DNA of 64,000 nt from NCBI GenBank assembly GCA_947567595.1, contig CANOMQ010000010.1, positions 1 through 64,000 of the forward strand, written 5' to 3'. Positions 49,880 through 59,009 of the stretch are shown piece after piece. The position numbers were made by a program, and so were the translations under genes. The notes under the pieces were generated by a model. It made no database searches. It had not been told where the DNA came from and saw only the letters and a list, made by a program, of their open reading frames with translations. The stretch's first letter is position 1. Every line of letters begins with the position of its first letter. The stretch comes from an uncultured Lachnospiraceae bacterium. Lineage in GTDB: Bacteria > Bacillota > Clostridia > Lachnospirales > Lachnospiraceae.

Positions 49880-50305
49880 CTATCTTCTGCGACAGCCCCA
49901 TCTGCCGTATCCGCCACAGCCTCGTCTGCCATAACCGCCACAGCCCCGCCTGCCGCCATAACCGCAGACGCCCGCTTCAAAATTATCACAAATGCCGTTG
50001 CCGTCTTCATCAACAAAGCCCTGCCCGCAAATCCCTGCTTCAAAATTGTCACAGACACCATCGCCGTCCTCATCAACAAAGCCCTGCCCGCAGATACCTG
50101 CCGCATAGTTGTCACAAATCCCGTCGCCGTCCTCGTCAACAAACGGACAATCAACAGCACAGTACCCACATACCCCGACAGTATCATAATCCGTAACATC
50201 TTCATTTTCAACCGGTTCTGCCGCAAAAACGCTCACCGCCTCCAGCGAAAAAACCAGTAATGCAGCGCCAAGACCAGTTAAAACTTTAGTCGCTCTCATC
50301 ATTTT
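49880..50305 (-). CDS. secreted Cys- and DxDxDG-repeat protein (141 aa)
   Basis: ATG at 50305 with TGGAGGAAT upstream. A signal peptide (VLTGLGAALLVFSLEAVSVFAA) is followed by three or four near-identical units of 16 residues with FVDEDGDGVCDNF, the calcium-loop pattern of EF-hand and thrombospondin-3-like repeats, each with Cys residues. The C-terminus is Gly/Arg/Tyr-rich (CGGYGRRGCGGYGRWGC). It probably binds calcium outside the cell. The repeats are also near-identical at DNA level (48-bp unit), so copy number may vary. Confidence 0.72.
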   Translation of the reverse strand, partial: KMMRATKVLTGLGAALLVFSLEAVSVFAAEPVENEDVTDYDTVGVCGYCAVDCPFVDEDGDGICDNYAAGICGQGFVDEDGDGVCDNFEAGICGQGFVDEDGNGICDNFEAGVCGYGGRRGCGGYGRRGCGGYGRWGCRRR

Positions 50306-50577
50306 ATTCCTCCATTCCACTGTATGATTGATTTACCACTTTATAAATAATACAATTGGTTTGTGGAAATCCGTTCAAATATTTAACTATTTTTTACTAG
50401 CTGGTACGACAGAACACATGGTATTTTCAATCTCCAATTTTTATATCAGCCTGACACCAATCAACCCCCGCCAACAGTCTTGAAAAATAAAATCCCACAT
50501 GATGAAATATTTGTTGCCATGATACAATCAAACAAACATGGTATCACTATAAAATCTTTATTGTGGGGGTTCCTCTT

Positions 50578-52605
50578 ATGAAATTTCTATCCAACCGAAA
50601 GCTTGCCACACGCATCGGCATTATCACTACAATAATCACATTTATCGGTATGCTGCTGCTTTGGCGTATCGTATCCGGCCGCGTTGCCGCGATGGTCGAA
50701 AACAACATCACCAACCAAATGGTTGATGCCGTGGAATCAAGGGCGTCCATTATCAACGATTACGTGGCATCTGCGGAGGAATACATGACAGCGTTTGCAC
50801 TGGGCAGCGAAGTCCGTGAGCTGCTTGAAAATCCCCAAAATCCCGCCCTGCTGCAAAAAGGACAGGAATTCACGGAGGCCTTTGCCGCAGTAAAAGGCAC
50901 GTTTGAGGGACTTTATATTGCCACACCCGATACATACATTCTGACGCATACCTCCGAGGGCGCGATTGGAATGACAACCCGGACGGGCGACTCGCTGGAA
51001 GAGTTTCGCAACACGATTTTGGCGGCGCCGTAGTTGACCAATTTGGGAATTATGAAATCGCCGGGGACCGGAAGCATGATTTTGTCCATGTATTATCCGA
51101 TTTTTGAAGGGCAGGAGTGTATTGGCTACGTGGGCGCCGGCGTATACGCAAGCCGTCTGATGGATGCACTGCTGGAACTGAATATCAAAGGACTGCCAAA
51201 TAGCGAATATGTGTTCTTGAACGTGGAGACAGGCACTTACCTGTACCATCAGGACGAAGCGCTGCTCAACACACAGACGACGGACAGCGGCTATTTGGAA
51301 ATCCTTGAGACAATCCGCACAGACGGGAACACGCAGGCAGGCACTTATACCTATCAGGACGAAAACGGTGTCAGCCAGTTGGTGGTCTATAAATATCTGA
51401 AAGACCGCAACTGGGTGTTCATGGTGCGCGACAACGTGGCGGAGGTCTATGCGGAAGTGGAGACCGTGCGCGATACGGTGGGCGTTTTGTGCGCGGCGGT
51501 GGCGGTTGTCATTATCTTTGTCACACTGCTGATTTTGTACCGTGAGGGCAGGGAGCTTATGATTATGGAGCATGCAATCCGCCGTCTTGGGCGGCTGGAG
51601 CTGTCCGCCGATGAGGAATTGGAAGCGTTTTATGACCGCAAAGACGAAATTGGCATGATTGCGCAGACCATTCATAACGTCTGCGACTGCCTGCGCAAGA
51701 CCATAGAGGATATTGGGCGGATATTGGGGGAAATGGCGGACGGAAACATTGCCGTGGATGTCGCCCAAAATGAGGCATATTATATCGGTGATTTCAAGGT
51801 GCTTGCCCAAAGCCTGAAAAGTATCCGCACCCATCTGACAGATGTCATGTATGACATTACACAGATTGCCAATCAGGTTGCGGTCGGCGCAAATCAGGTA
51901 TCTGCAGGCGCGCAGGAATTGTCGCAGGGCACTATGCAGCAGAAAATTTCGATGGAAGGTCTGGTGTCCAATATCACGGACATTACACAGCAGGTACAAA
52001 ACAGTGCAGTCCGCTGCGCAAATGCCAGCGATTTGGTTGACCGGGCGGCAGGCTACGCCCAAGAGGCGGATACCAAGATGGAGCAGTTAAAGACTGCCAC
52101 GAAAAATATTGACGACTCGTCCATGAAAATCAGCAGTATCATAAAAAACATTCAGGACATTGCATTCCAGACCAATATCCTTGCAATAAACGCCGCAGTC
52201 GAGGCTGCCCATGCAGGGAGTATGGGAAAAGGCTTTGCCGTCGTTTCCGATGAGGTCAGAAGCCTTGCGACAAAGTCCGCCGAGGCAGTGGGCGATACCA
52301 GCGAGCTGATTGGAAAATCCATACAGGACGTGAAAATCGGAACGGACTCCACAAACCTTGCCATTTCCGCAATGCAGGTGATTGGCGAATGCATTCAGTC
52401 GATTAAGGAGCTGATGGACGAGATTGCGCTGGCAAGCGTCCAGCAGTCGGAAATGATTGTTTCCGTGGAAAAAAGGGTAAAAGAGGTTTCCAAGGTCATT
52501 CAGTCCAATTCCGACGCCGCCGAACAAAGCGCGGCAATTTCCATCCAGTTGTCAAACCAGTCCAAAACGCTCAACCACTTGATTGGGCAGTTCCGTATCC
52601 GCTAA
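50578..52605 (+). pseudogene. methyl-accepting chemotaxis protein with in-frame TAG at codon 152
   Basis: ATG at 50578 follows GTGGGGG. The first 151 codons give a membrane segment (IGIITTIITFIGMLLLWRIV) and the first half of a Cache-type sensor; TAG stands at 51031-51033. The same frame then runs on without another stop to 52605: second half of the sensor (LGIMKSPGTGSMILSMYYPIF), a second membrane segment (LCAAVAVVIIFVTLLIL), HAMP, and the signalling hairpin with QTNILAINAAVEAAHAG. Everything but the single TAG is intact. Other genes here end in TAG, so it is a normal stop. Recent nonsense mutation, readthrough, or sequence error are all possible. Confidence 0.85.
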
Positions 52606-52635
52606 AGTTGTCCGCTAAATTTGCAGTTTTTTTGC

Positions 52636-52665
52636 TTGCGGATTTTGGAATGCCTGTGTTATACT
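52636..52665 (+). promoter_or_regulatory. sigma-A promoter of aldo/keto reductase gene
   Basis: TTGCGG (52636-52641) and TATACT (52660-52665), 18-bp spacer, 71 bases before the start codon. Confidence 0.55.
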
Positions 52666-52735
52666 TACACGAGTATCATACTGGCGGGCGCAAACCGTCT
52701 GCCAGCAACAAAAATCGGGAAAGAAGAATAAGTCA

Positions 52736-53914
52736 ATGAATTATCGCAAGGACAGGTACGGAAACGAACTTTCAATCTTAGGCTACGGCTGCATGCGCTT
52801 TACGCAAAGCAGCGGAAAGATAAACATGGAAAAGGCAGAAGCGGAGCTGATGGAGGCATACCGCGCGGGTGTCAACTACTACGACACCGCATACGTCTAC
52901 CCCGGAAGCGAGGCGGCGCTCGGGGAAATCCTTGCAAAAAACAAAATCCGCGATAAGGTATCTATTGCGACGAAGCTCCCGCACTATCTGATTAAAAGCA
53001 AAGAGAGCATGGAAAAATACTTCACGGAGCAGTTAAACCGCCTGCAGACCGACCACATCGATTATTACCTCATGCATATGCTCACGGACGTAAAGACATG
53101 GGAGCGCTTGAAGTCGCTTGGTATTTTGGAATGGCTTGCCGAAAAGAAAGCAGGCGGCGCAATCCGGCAGATTGGCTTTTCCTATCACGGAAACGCAGAG
53201 ATGTTCTGCCGCCTGATTGACGTTTACGACTGGGATTTTTGCCAGATACAGTATAATTACATGGATGAAAACACGCAGGCAGGAAGAAAAGGGCTGCTGT
53301 ATGCCAACCAAAAAGGCATTCCGGTCATCATCATGGAACCGCTGCGGGGCGGAAAGCTTGTAAGCCGCCTCCCCGAGAAGGCTGTCGAAATCTTTGCGCA
53401 GTATCCGGTACAGCACACTCCGGCACAGTGGGCGTTCAAGTGGCTTTGGAGTCAGCCGCAGGTGACCTGTGTGTTATCCGGAATGAATTCGCTTGAAATG
53501 GTTCGGGACAACGTCACCACAGCGTCCAATGTAAAAGTCGGCGAGGTAGGCGAGCGCGAGGAAGCAATGCTCCGGCAGGTCGTGCAGGCAATCAATGCAA
53601 AAATGAAGGTCGGCTGCACCGGCTGCGGCTACTGCATGCCATGCCCGCAGAATGTGGACATTCCCGCCTCATTTTCCGCCTACAACCACAAATACTCCGA
53701 GGGAACCTTTTCCGCGCTGACAGAATATTTCATGTGTACGGCATTGCGCAAGGACTACTCCGGTGTGTCAAACTGCATTGAATGCGGCAAATGTGAGCTA
53801 CACTGCCCGCAGCACATCGAAATCAGGAAGGAACTTAAAAACGCCAAAAAACACCTTGAGACGCCGCTCTATAAGCTGGGGCGGTGGCTTGTGAAGCTGT
53901 TTAAGGCATATTAA
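52736..53914 (+). CDS. aldo/keto reductase with C-terminal 4Fe-4S domain (392 aa)
   Basis: ATG at 52736 with GGGAAAGAAGAA upstream. TIM-barrel AKR part (residues 1-280): LGYGCMRF, catalytic D-x3-Y (YDTAYVYPGSE), K in ATKLPH, and H in YYLMHML. The C-terminal part carries two clusters of Cys: CTGCGYCMPCP near 290 and CIECGKCELHCPQ near 343, as in ferredoxin-like AKR of anaerobes. It probably reduces or oxidises small carbonyls using electrons from ferredoxin or NADPH. A terminator follows. Confidence 0.9.
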   Translation: MNYRKDRYGNELSILGYGCMRFTQSSGKINMEKAEAELMEAYRAGVNYYDTAYVYPGSEAALGEILAKNKIRDKVSIATKLPHYLIKSKESMEKYFTEQLNRLQTDHIDYYLMHMLTDVKTWERLKSLGILEWLAEKKAGGAIRQIGFSYHGNAEMFCRLIDVYDWDFCQIQYNYMDENTQAGRKGLLYANQKGIPVIIMEPLRGGKLVSRLPEKAVEIFAQYPVQHTPAQWAFKWLWSQPQVTCVLSGMNSLEMVRDNVTTASNVKVGEVGEREEAMLRQVVQAINAKMKVGCTGCGYCMPCPQNVDIPASFSAYNHKYSEGTFSALTEYFMCTALRKDYSGVSNCIECGKCELHCPQHIEIRKELKNAKKHLETPLYKLGRWLVKLFKAY

Positions 53915-53933
53915 ATAGCATATTTTCACACAC

Positions 53934-53968
53934 AAAAAAATCTCCTTGTTATCTCAAGGGGATTTTTT
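53934..53968 (+). terminator. rho-independent terminator
   Basis: An A-run and TCTCCTTG pair with CAAGGGGA and a T-run around TTATCT. It ends the aldo/keto reductase gene. Confidence 0.85.
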
Positions 53969-54085
53969 TATGCACTGGAGCGTCCTGTACGATTACTAAA
54001 ACACATCAAATAATCTGAAATTTTCGGTAAAATTTACTAAATATTCCAAAATAAATAAAAAGTTCAAAAATTATATAAAATTAAG

Positions 54086-54113
54086 TTAATTTCAAAAGAA
54101 GTCTGACCGATAT
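54086..54113 (+). promoter_or_regulatory. possible sigma-D (FliA-type) promoter
   Basis: ACCGATAT at 54106-54113 is near the sigma-28 -10 sequence GCCGATAA, with TAA-containing DNA 15 bp upstream as a partial -35. It lies in the gene-free stretch 53969-54285, 170 bases before the next start. Confidence 0.4.
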
Positions 54114-54285
54114 AGATAACAAGGGGAGTAGTTTACATATGTAACTACCATAAGAAATTAACAAAATCATTCTTATGTTGACTGGAAAAAGCGCGCAAAA
54201 CTGCGTGCTGCTGCCCGAAGGGACTTTGGCGAAATTCGTCAAAGGGGTAGTTCACAGCCATGTATATAAGGGAAAGGAGTATCCT

Positions 54286-54840
54286 ATGCAGGTAAGAAGT
54301 ACAAGCACCGCACTTTTGAACAGGGCCGCAAGCGCAATTGAGAATTCTTATTCCGACGCGCAGGAAAGACAGGAAGCATTAAGGGGACATGACGGCGTAT
54401 TTGAGGAGAATGCGGAAAACGAAGAGCAGTCTGTGATGTTGTCCATCTCGGCAGCAGGAAGGAAACGCAGCGAGCTTTTGGCAAGTCAGGCGGAAAATGA
54501 AGGAGAGGAAGGGGAGTTTTCCAGCGAGGCAGAGCTTGAAGACATGCTCAAAAAGATGGAAGGCCTTTCAAGCCAGATTATCAACGGATATTTTTCAATT
54601 TCTGACAGACTGAATTTTAACAACGAAATCCAACGGCTGAATGCGGAGCTGAACAGGCTAAACGGCGACACAGTGTCTGTCACGAAGGAGGACTGTACAC
54701 AGCTTTCCAAGAAAATTTCAGACCTTACCAAAATCATCAGTGATGCGGCGGTCTACCGTCAGAGCGCAAGAAACGTGTTTATGGTAAACTCAAAACAGCC
54801 CAAAAAGGTTGTGCGCACACAGCTTGATATTGCAATTTAG
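54286..54840 (+). CDS. hypothetical coiled-coil protein (184 aa)
   Basis: ATG at 54286 with AAAGGAG upstream. Helical and acidic throughout: residues 1-60 polar with many Ala/Glu, then GEFSSEAELEDMLKKMEGLSSQII, INGYFSISDRLNFNNEIQRLNAELNRLNGD as a clear coiled coil. No signal or membrane segment. A possible sigma-D promoter suggests a motility- or surface-linked role, but there is no homologue recognised. Confidence 0.65.
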   Translation: MQVRSTSTALLNRAASAIENSYSDAQERQEALRGHDGVFEENAENEEQSVMLSISAAGRKRSELLASQAENEGEEGEFSSEAELEDMLKKMEGLSSQIINGYFSISDRLNFNNEIQRLNAELNRLNGDTVSVTKEDCTQLSKKISDLTKIISDAAVYRQSARNVFMVNSKQPKKVVRTQLDIAI

Positions 54841-54918
54841 GGGACAGGCGCTTTGCAAAGGCGCCTTCCTTTGTCTGCCATAGAACAAATGATAATATGA
54901 CAGAAAATGGGGAAAAGT

Positions 54919-55170
54919 ATGAGACAAATGGACTTTAAGATGGAGCGTCCCGGACAGGTAAAGGAAGGCGATGTGGTCACTGTCACGGAGGGTGTTCTTC
55001 CAAGTAATTATTACTACACAATCAATCCGGCAGTTGCAATGTCGGGAAACATTCCGTTCAATGAACGGCTCCGGTCGCAAAGCGGCACGGTCGTCTCGGT
55101 TGAGGAAAACGAGAGGGGCTATTATGTCATCGTCGCGTTTGACGAGCCGGAGGTAAAAACAAAACAATAG
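54919..55170 (+). CDS. small hypothetical protein (83 aa)
   Basis: ATG at 54919 behind GGGGAAAAG; ATG 54907 or 54928 are alternatives. The product is a small beta-type protein (VKEGDVVTVTEGVLPSNYYYTI, GTVVSVEENERGYYVIVAFDEPEV), resembling barrel-shaped KOW-like or OB-like folds. Function unknown. RidA follows after 21 bases. Confidence 0.6.
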   Translation: MRQMDFKMERPGQVKEGDVVTVTEGVLPSNYYYTINPAVAMSGNIPFNERLRSQSGTVVSVEENERGYYVIVAFDEPEVKTKQ

Positions 55171-55191
55171 AAAAGGAAATGGAGGTTCCAT

Positions 55192-55569
55192 ATGAAAAAA
55201 ATCAGTACGGACAAGGCGCCCGCGGCAATCGGGCCATATTCACAGGCAATCATCGCAGGTGATTTTCTCTATGCGTCAGGGCAGATACCAATCAATCCCG
55301 CCACAGGGAATGTGGAGGCAGAGGGCATTACGCAGCAGGCGCAGCAGTCCATGAAAAACGTGGGAGAGATTTTAAAGGCGGCAGGCGCTTCCTATGACAA
55401 TGTTGTAAAAACCACCTGCTTTTTGGCAGACATCGCGGATTTTGCCGCATTCAACGAGGTATATGCAAAATACTTTACACAAAATCCTGCAAGAAGCTGT
55501 GTCGCGGTTAAGGGTTTGCCAAAGGGCGTGCTCTGCGAGGTGGAAGTCGTTGCGTACTTGGGCGCGTAA
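55192..55569 (+). CDS. ridA: RidA-family enamine/imine deaminase (125 aa)
   Basis: ATG at 55192 with AAATGGAGG upstream. Typical RidA/YjgF: IGPYSQAIIAGDFLYASGQIP near the start, the conserved Arg in NPARSCVAVKGLPKG and CEVEVVA near the end, 125 residues as usual. It destroys reactive 2-aminoacrylate from PLP enzymes. It forms a small unit with shikimate kinase downstream. Confidence 0.93.
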   Translation: MKKISTDKAPAAIGPYSQAIIAGDFLYASGQIPINPATGNVEAEGITQQAQQSMKNVGEILKAAGASYDNVVKTTCFLADIADFAAFNEVYAKYFTQNPARSCVAVKGLPKGVLCEVEVVAYLGA

Positions 55570-55587
55570 GAGGCTGGGAGTGATGAT

Positions 55588-56088
55588 TTGAGAAAGAAAA
55601 GCATTGTACTTATCGGAATGCCCGGTGTGGGCAAGAGCACAATCGGCGTGGTGCTTGCCAAGAACTTGGGCATTTCGTTTATCGACTCCGATTTGGTGAT
55701 ACAGGAGCGCGAGGAAAAAAAGCTGCATGACATTATCGGGGAGCGCGGGCTGGAGGGCTTTTTGGACATTGAGGAGGACGTAAATGCGTCCTTAAACCCA
55801 AAGGCAGCGGTGATTGCGACAGGCGGAAGCGCGGTCTATCGCGAACGGGCAATGCACCACTTATCAGAGTTTGCGCTGATTTGTTATCTGCGGCTTTCTT
55901 ACGAGAGCATTTCGGAGCGGCTTGGCAATTTAGAGGAGCGCGGCGTGGTGCTAAAGGAGAGCCAGAATCTTAGGCAGCTCTATGACGAGCGCGTGCCGTT
56001 ATATGAAAAATACGCGAACATGACCATAGACTGTGAGGGCAAAAATATCCGTGAGATTGTTTTTGAGATTGCAAAACGAATAAAATGA
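55588..56088 (+). CDS. aroK: shikimate kinase (166 aa)
   Basis: TTG at 55588 follows GGGAGTGATGA. Walker A GMPGVGKS (residues 9-17), D-S-D for shikimate binding at FIDSDLVIQ, ATGGSAV with the Gly-Gly motif, and a lid segment RLGNLEERGVV. The length is standard. It phosphorylates shikimate in the route to aromatic amino acids. It is separated from other aro genes here. Some lid Arg residues differ from the family, so a related kinase is possible. Confidence 0.8.
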   Translation: MRKKSIVLIGMPGVGKSTIGVVLAKNLGISFIDSDLVIQEREEKKLHDIIGERGLEGFLDIEEDVNASLNPKAAVIATGGSAVYRERAMHHLSEFALICYLRLSYESISERLGNLEERGVVLKESQNLRQLYDERVPLYEKYANMTIDCEGKNIREIVFEIAKRIK

Positions 56089-56136
56089 TAAAAAATCCAC
56101 ATACTGTTTCTAAAAAGAAGGGGTTGTGTTTTTTTT

Positions 56137-56499
56137 ATGATGGATTATATCAATGCATTTTGGGTTGGCGGTCTGATTTGCGCTTTGGCACAAATCCTGC
56201 TTGACCGCACAAAGCTGCTGCCGGGACGTGTGATGGTTCTTTTGGTCTGCTTGGGCGCAGTCATCAGCTTTTTTGGCATTTATGAGCCGTTTGCGGAGTA
56301 TGCCGGGGCGGGCGCCAATGTGCCCTTGCTTGGCTATGGCAATATTTTGATGAAGGGAATTAAGGAAGCCGTTGACAAGGACGGGTTTATCGGGCTTTTT
56401 AAGGGCGGTTTTACAAACGGGGCAGTGGGGTGCAGCGCGGCGCTGATTTTCGGCTACCTTGCAAGTCTGATTTTCCAGTCCAAGACGACAAAGGCATGA
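56137..56499 (+). CDS. spoVAE: stage V sporulation protein AE (120 aa)
   Basis: ATG at 56137 with AAGAAGGGG upstream. Membrane protein with four hydrophobic stretches; conserved FWVGGLICALAQILLDRT at the start, GAGANVPLLGYGN and GGFTNGAVGCSAALIFGYL at the end are characteristic of SpoVAE. With SpoVAC and SpoVAD it transports dipicolinic acid into the forespore. Those partners are not adjacent here, which is unusual. It shows that the organism is likely a spore former. Confidence 0.85.
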   Translation: MMDYINAFWVGGLICALAQILLDRTKLLPGRVMVLLVCLGAVISFFGIYEPFAEYAGAGANVPLLGYGNILMKGIKEAVDKDGFIGLFKGGFTNGAVGCSAALIFGYLASLIFQSKTTKA

Positions 56500-56510
56500 A
56501 TTCTGGTCTT

Positions 56511-57005
56511 TTAAAGCTCCTCAAAATCAATATTCAGCCCGCTAAGCATACGGCGGACATAAGCGTCCCAAAGCTTTTCCGCGCTTTTATCCATAAGGAA
56601 GGTGCTGTAGGCGCAGCCTGTCACGCATACGACATGACCATTGTCATAGCGGATATTGAGCGCAAGGGCGCGGATTAGGTTAGCGGCGACTCCGCATTCG
56701 GGGTCTGCTGCTATTTTTTCGACAAGCCCGTCGGGCGCGTGAAGCACGACCTTGAACGAAACAGGCGTCTTTTTTCCCTTAATCAGTTGAAAGCAGAACG
56801 GGCGGACGTCCCTCCAAAGGGAAAATGCGCAGGTCTGTTCCAAAAGCTCCTCGGAGGTATAAAAATCCTTTACAATGTGCCCGTCAATGTGGAAGGTGTT
56901 AAACGTGGTAACAGCCGCCTCCTCCAGTAAAAACGCGTCAAAGCATTCCGAGGCAAGCAGCGCGTTCATCATGTTTTTTGTAACCTTAATCTGCAATGAA
57001 ATCAT
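56511..57005 (-). CDS. DUF5721-like hypothetical protein (164 aa)
   Basis: ATG at 57005 with AGAAAGGTTTGG upstream on the minus strand. The product has no signal or membrane segment; conserved-looking stretches are ESEECFDAFLLEEA-type N-terminus, FYTSEELLEQ, VVLHAPDG and the end AYVRRMLSGLNIDFEEL. It resembles a Clostridia-specific family (DUF5721, from memory) with unknown function. It converges on spoVAE. Confidence 0.65.
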   Translation of the reverse strand: MISLQIKVTKNMMNALLASECFDAFLLEEAAVTTFNTFHIDGHIVKDFYTSEELLEQTCAFSLWRDVRPFCFQLIKGKKTPVSFKVVLHAPDGLVEKIAADPECGVAANLIRALALNIRYDNGHVVCVTGCAYSTFLMDKSAEKLWDAYVRRMLSGLNIDFEEL

Positions 57006-57250
57006 GAAATAACCAAACCTTTCTGAATGTTAAATATTGTTATAAAAATTGGCAGGGATACCATAAACAGGTGTCATAATATTCCATACATAACTCCCAG
57101 TATACATTTTTCTATAAAAAACTTCAAGAAAACGTTGAAAAACTCTTTTCAAACAAACACATCTATGATAACATGATACATAGTTATTAAAACTAGATTA
57201 GATAGTAAAGACATATGTTTATTTTGGGATAAGAGTTAGCGAGGTAGGAA

Positions 57251-58090
57251 ATGAGTTATAAAATTGTAGTGGACAGTTGTTGTGAATTACCCGGGGAATT
57301 GAAAAAGGACCCGCGTTTTGAAATCGTTCCGCTGACATTGATTGTAGGAGAGGATTACGAAAAGCCCGATGATGAAAACTTTAATCAGAGGGAGTTTCTC
57401 GACGCGGTAGCTGCGTGCCCCAAGTGCCCGAAGTCGGCGTGCCCGTCGCCGGAGCGCTATATGGAAGCGTATAAAACACAGGCGCAGCACGTTTATGCGG
57501 TGACGCTTTCCTCGCAGCTTAGCGGCAGCTATAACAGCGCCGTGCTTGGAAAAAATCTGTATCATGACAGCTACGGGGAAAAGGATATTTACGTGGTGGA
57601 TTCCCGTTCCGCGTCCTGCGGCGAAACGCAGCTTGCCTACAAAATCATGGAATACGAGGAGGCAGGTCTTCCTTTTGAGGAAATAACGGAAAAAATCGAG
57701 CAGTACGTGAAGGAAATGAACACGTATTTTGTGCTTGAAAATTTGGAAACCCTGCGCAAAAACGGCAGGCTTTCAAGGGTGAAGGCGCTCGTTGCGTCAA
57801 CGCTCAACATCAAGCCGCTGATGGGGGCGGATAACGGCAGCATTATTCAGCTCGGACAGGGTATCGGCATGAAGAAGGCACTTGCAAAGCTTGCCGAGAC
57901 AGCGGTGAGTAACGTAAAAGACGCGGAGACAAGGCGTCTGATGATTACGCACTGCAACAACCCTTCGGGAGCGGAGAGCGTGCGCAAAAATATCGAGGAG
58001 CGGTTAAACGTCAAGGAAGTCGTGATTATGGACACCGCCGGAATCAGCAGCATGTATGCAAACGACGGCGGCGTCATTGTCACGCTCTAG
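57251..58090 (+). CDS. DegV family fatty acid-binding protein (279 aa)
   Basis: ATG at 57251 with GAGGTAGGAA upstream. Signs of the family: KIVVDSCCELP at the start, LTLIVGEDY, SACPSPERYMEAY, the TLSSQLSGSYNSAVLG stretch and FVLENLETLRKNGRLSRVKAL. DegV/FakB proteins hold a fatty acid and present it to FakA kinase. The adjacent stretch 57006-57250 has no firm promoter call. Confidence 0.9.
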   Translation: MSYKIVVDSCCELPGELKKDPRFEIVPLTLIVGEDYEKPDDENFNQREFLDAVAACPKCPKSACPSPERYMEAYKTQAQHVYAVTLSSQLSGSYNSAVLGKNLYHDSYGEKDIYVVDSRSASCGETQLAYKIMEYEEAGLPFEEITEKIEQYVKEMNTYFVLENLETLRKNGRLSRVKALVASTLNIKPLMGADNGSIIQLGQGIGMKKALAKLAETAVSNVKDAETRRLMITHCNNPSGAESVRKNIEERLNVKEVVIMDTAGISSMYANDGGVIVTL

Positions 58091-58104
58091 GACAAAGCGG
58101 TTCC

Positions 58105-58818
58105 TTAACTGAACTTGTCCATGTCTTCCTTTAAAAACTTAAATTCACGGTACCGAAGCGGTGAAATGCGAAGCTGGACGTAGCTTTGCATAATCAGGCT
58201 AAGCGGCATAACGGCAGAAACAAACTTAAAGTTTGCGATGCCGTTTTTATTTACGCGTTCAAATTCCTCATATGGCTCCAAAAGCTGCTTGAGCGTCGTG
58301 ATGTCCTCGTCAATATCAATGCGGGTATTGTCAAGCAGATGAAGCGCGGTTTTATCCTTGTCAAAAACCGCATATTCAATCTCGTCCTTTGGCACGCGCA
58401 TTGGCGCGCCGTTCTGATGGATTGTGATTGTCGCAATAAAGCCCCGCACATTTTCGTCGCCAAGCGCTAGAAACTGTGGAAGCGGCTCGGGAATGTAGGG
58501 CTTTTTGGCGTGCACCACAAAGTCGGGAAGATTGGGGATTTGTGTATAGTCAATTTTGGAGGAATACAGGACAAGCGGCGCACTGTAATGCATTGCCACC
58601 AGTTCCCCGATAATATATTCCACCGTCCCCCGCTCAAGACACATGTCCATGAAAATCAGATTATACTTTAAGGGATTTATCAGAAAATGGTTTTTGTCAC
58701 CATAGGAGTCCACGTACAAGACGTTCGGCGTGCCCCGACGCTTGTCCGATTCCCGCGATAACAGGCGCTCAAGATGTTTTCTGTCAGCTACATTATCATC
58801 ACATATTGCAACATGCAT
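58105..58818 (-). CDS. LytTR-type response regulator, divergent (237 aa)
   Basis: ATG at 58818 with AAAAGAGGTG upstream on the minus strand. The receiver starts MHVAICDDNVADRKHLE; the phospho-acceptor region is IFMDMCLERG. A C-terminal part (DKTALHLLDNTRIDIDEDITTLKQLLEPYEEFERVNKN, split by loops) looks like a LytTR DNA-binding domain and ends SPLRYREFKFLKED. No kinase is nearby. The receiver lacks the usual proline-rich switch segment, so it may be an unusual or atypical regulator. Confidence 0.7.
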   Translation of the reverse strand: MHVAICDDNVADRKHLERLLSRESDKRRGTPNVLYVDSYGDKNHFLINPLKYNLIFMDMCLERGTVEYIIGELVAMHYSAPLVLYSSKIDYTQIPNLPDFVVHAKKPYIPEPLPQFLALGDENVRGFIATITIHQNGAPMRVPKDEIEYAVFDKDKTALHLLDNTRIDIDEDITTLKQLLEPYEEFERVNKNGIANFKFVSAVMPLSLIMQSYVQLRISPLRYREFKFLKEDMDKFS

Positions 58819-58933
58819 GGTTCATTACACCTCTTTTAAACGCTTCGATTGATACATTTTAAACATTGGTTCAGGCTGATTTTTGGAGCTTTTTTCTGTG
58901 CTCCGATACGAAGGATACTTCCTGTTACCGCCC

Positions 58934-58962
58934 ATTATAGCATATCTGTAATGTAAAGTCAA
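58934..58962 (-). promoter_or_regulatory. sigma-A promoter of LytTR-type regulator
   Basis: On the minus strand TTGACT (58962-58957) and TATAAT (58939-58934) have a 17-bp spacer. Its -35 overlaps the T-run of the terminator of the upstream transcript. Confidence 0.75.
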
Positions 58963-59009
58963 AAAAAGTCTCCGTTACAGCCTTCACATAATGGAAAACT
59001 GTAACGGAG
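58961..59009 (-). terminator. rho-independent terminator of argG-DUF1294 unit
   Basis: CTCCGTTACAG (58970-58980) and CTGTAACGGAG (58999-59009) pair perfectly; on the minus strand a T7 run follows. The DUF1294 stop lies in the loop. Confidence 0.85.

Noticed and set aside
50737..52062. 441-codon minus-strand ORF opposite the chemotaxis receptor
   Set aside because: Cys/His/Arg-rich shadow translation with no start signal; the sense strand encodes clear receptor motifs.
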